This document shows positions 5,575 to 6,374 of a stretch of 6,374 nt of DNA, piece by piece. The notes beneath the pieces are model-generated. The model was given only the letters and a program-made list of their open reading frames with translations, did no database searches and was not told the origin of the DNA. The stretch covers positions 1 through 6,374 of the forward strand of contig JBFWTJ010000225.1 in the NCBI GenBank assembly GCA_050247895.1, given 5' to 3'. The position numbers and the translations under genes are program-made. Within the stretch, counting starts at the first letter, position 1, and each line of letters starts with the position of its first letter. This DNA is from CAVPEW01 sp050247895 (GTDB taxonomy: Bacteria; Actinomycetota; Acidimicrobiia; Acidimicrobiales; VFJN01).

Positions 5575-6374
5575 TCAGCCCAGCGGACCGACCTGCGCCT
5601 CCACCGCGGCCAGCAGCGCCCCGGAGGCGACGAGCCGCTCGACGGCGGCCAGCTCGGGGGCGAGCCAGCGGTCGGGACCGGGACCGGGCACCTCGGCCCG
5701 CACCGCGGCGAGCGCGGCCGCGGTGCCCGGTGCGGGGCGCAGGGGGGCGCGCAGGTCCAGGGCCCGGGTCCCGCAGGCCAGCTCGACGGCGGTGATCCGG
5801 GCCAGGTTGGCCAGGGCGGCGCGGAGCTTGCGCAGGGCGCTCCAGCCGAGCGAGACGTGGTCCTCCTGCAACGCGCTGGTCGACATGGTGTCGGCGCTGG
5901 CCGGCACGGCGAGCCGGCGGTTCTCGGCCACGAGGGCGGCCTGGGTGTAGTGGCCGATCATCAGGCCCGAGTCCACGCCCGCGTCGGGGGCCAGGAAGGG
6001 CGGCAGCCCCTGGGAGCGGGTGGCGTCGAGCAGCCGGTCGGTCCGCCGCTCGGCCAGGGCCGAGAGGTCGGCCACCGCGATGGCCAGGAAGTCGGCGACG
6101 TAGCCGAGCGGCGCGCCGTGGAAGTTGCCGCACGACTCGACGCGCCCGTCGGGCAGGACCATCGGGTTGTCGATGGCCGAGGCCAGCTCGACCTCGGCCA
6201 CCCGCGTGGCGTGGGCCAGGGTGTCGCGCGCCGCGCCGTGGACCTGGGGCGTGCAGCGCAGGGAGTAGGCGTCCTGGACCCGGGGGTCGCCGTGGCGGTG
6301 GCTGGCCACGATGGGCGATCCCTCCAGCAGCCGGCGGAGGTTGGCCGCGCTGGCTCGCTGGCCGGCGTGGGGGC
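5575..6374 (-). CDS. hutH: Histidine ammonia-lyase (C-terminal part, runs off the window)
   Basis: Deaminates L-histidine to trans-urocanate, the first step of histidine degradation, in the cytoplasm. The 265 visible residues cover roughly the second half of the roughly 500-residue enzyme, so the Ala-Ser-Gly triad that forms the MIO cofactor lies outside the window. Family landmarks in visible numbering are SAANLRRLLEGS at 9-20, RVQDAYSLRCTPQVHGA at 31-47, SAIDNP at 65-70, GNFHG at 82-86, SGLMIGHYTQAALVAEN at 135-151 and QEDHVSLG at 169-176. The glutamate of QEDHVS favours histidine over phenylalanine or tyrosine lyases, which usually have NQD at that point. The frame stays open to the window edge, so the GTG at 6309 is internal and not the start. 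It converges on the NUDIX gene; no other hut gene is visible. An aromatic aminomutase or a lyase with shifted specificity remains possible. Confidence 0.88.
   Translation of the reverse strand, partial: PHAGQRASAANLRRLLEGSPIVASHRHGDPRVQDAYSLRCTPQVHGAARDTLAHATRVAEVELASAIDNPMVLPDGRVESCGNFHGAPLGYVADFLAIAVADLSALAERRTDRLLDATRSQGLPPFLAPDAGVDSGLMIGHYTQAALVAENRRLAVPASADTMSTSALQEDHVSLGWSALRKLRAALANLARITAVELACGTRALDLRAPLRPAPGTAAALAAVRAEVPGPGPDRWLAPELAAVERLVASGALLAAVEAQVGPLG

Overview
The window is very GC-rich DNA with G or C at most third codon positions, GTG and TTG starts, and stop/start overlaps. This is typical of a high-GC actinobacterium. The mix of families (MurL/MurD2, orphan ParA, CYTH-CHAD) would suit Acidimicrobiia or a related lineage, but that placement is inference; nothing here fixes a species. 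No tRNA, rRNA, CRISPR array, insertion sequence or phage gene is visible, and coding density is close to complete.

Layout. Positions 1-5048 hold five minus-strand genes that look like one operon, read from right to left: a CYTH-CHAD protein (3498-5048), a ParA-like ATPase (2749-3501, GTGA overlap), a TauE/SafE-type membrane permease (1943-2737), the glutamate epimerase MurL (564-1931), and the start of the Mur ligase MurD2 (589 down to the window edge, overlapping murL by 26 nt). An 85-94 bp divergent promoter region (about 5049-5142) separates this operon from a plus-strand NUDIX hydrolase (5143-5559, possibly from 5134). The NUDIX gene converges, with a 15-bp gap, on the C-terminal part of a histidine ammonia-lyase (5575 to the window edge, minus strand).

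How the genes may work together. MurL and MurD2 form the alternative route for placing D-glutamate in peptidoglycan: MurD2 adds L-Glu to UDP-MurNAc-L-Ala, and MurL inverts that terminal residue using ATP. The upstream part of the operon pairs a polyphosphate-binding CHAD protein with an orphan ParA ATPase that has no ParB beside it. A NUDIX protein resembling the catalytic domain of mycobacterial MutT1 is divergently transcribed. This suggests a polyphosphate-linked module, possibly one that positions polyphosphate granules; the functional link is a hypothesis. The permease substrate is unknown, and the ammonia-lyase looks unrelated to its neighbours.
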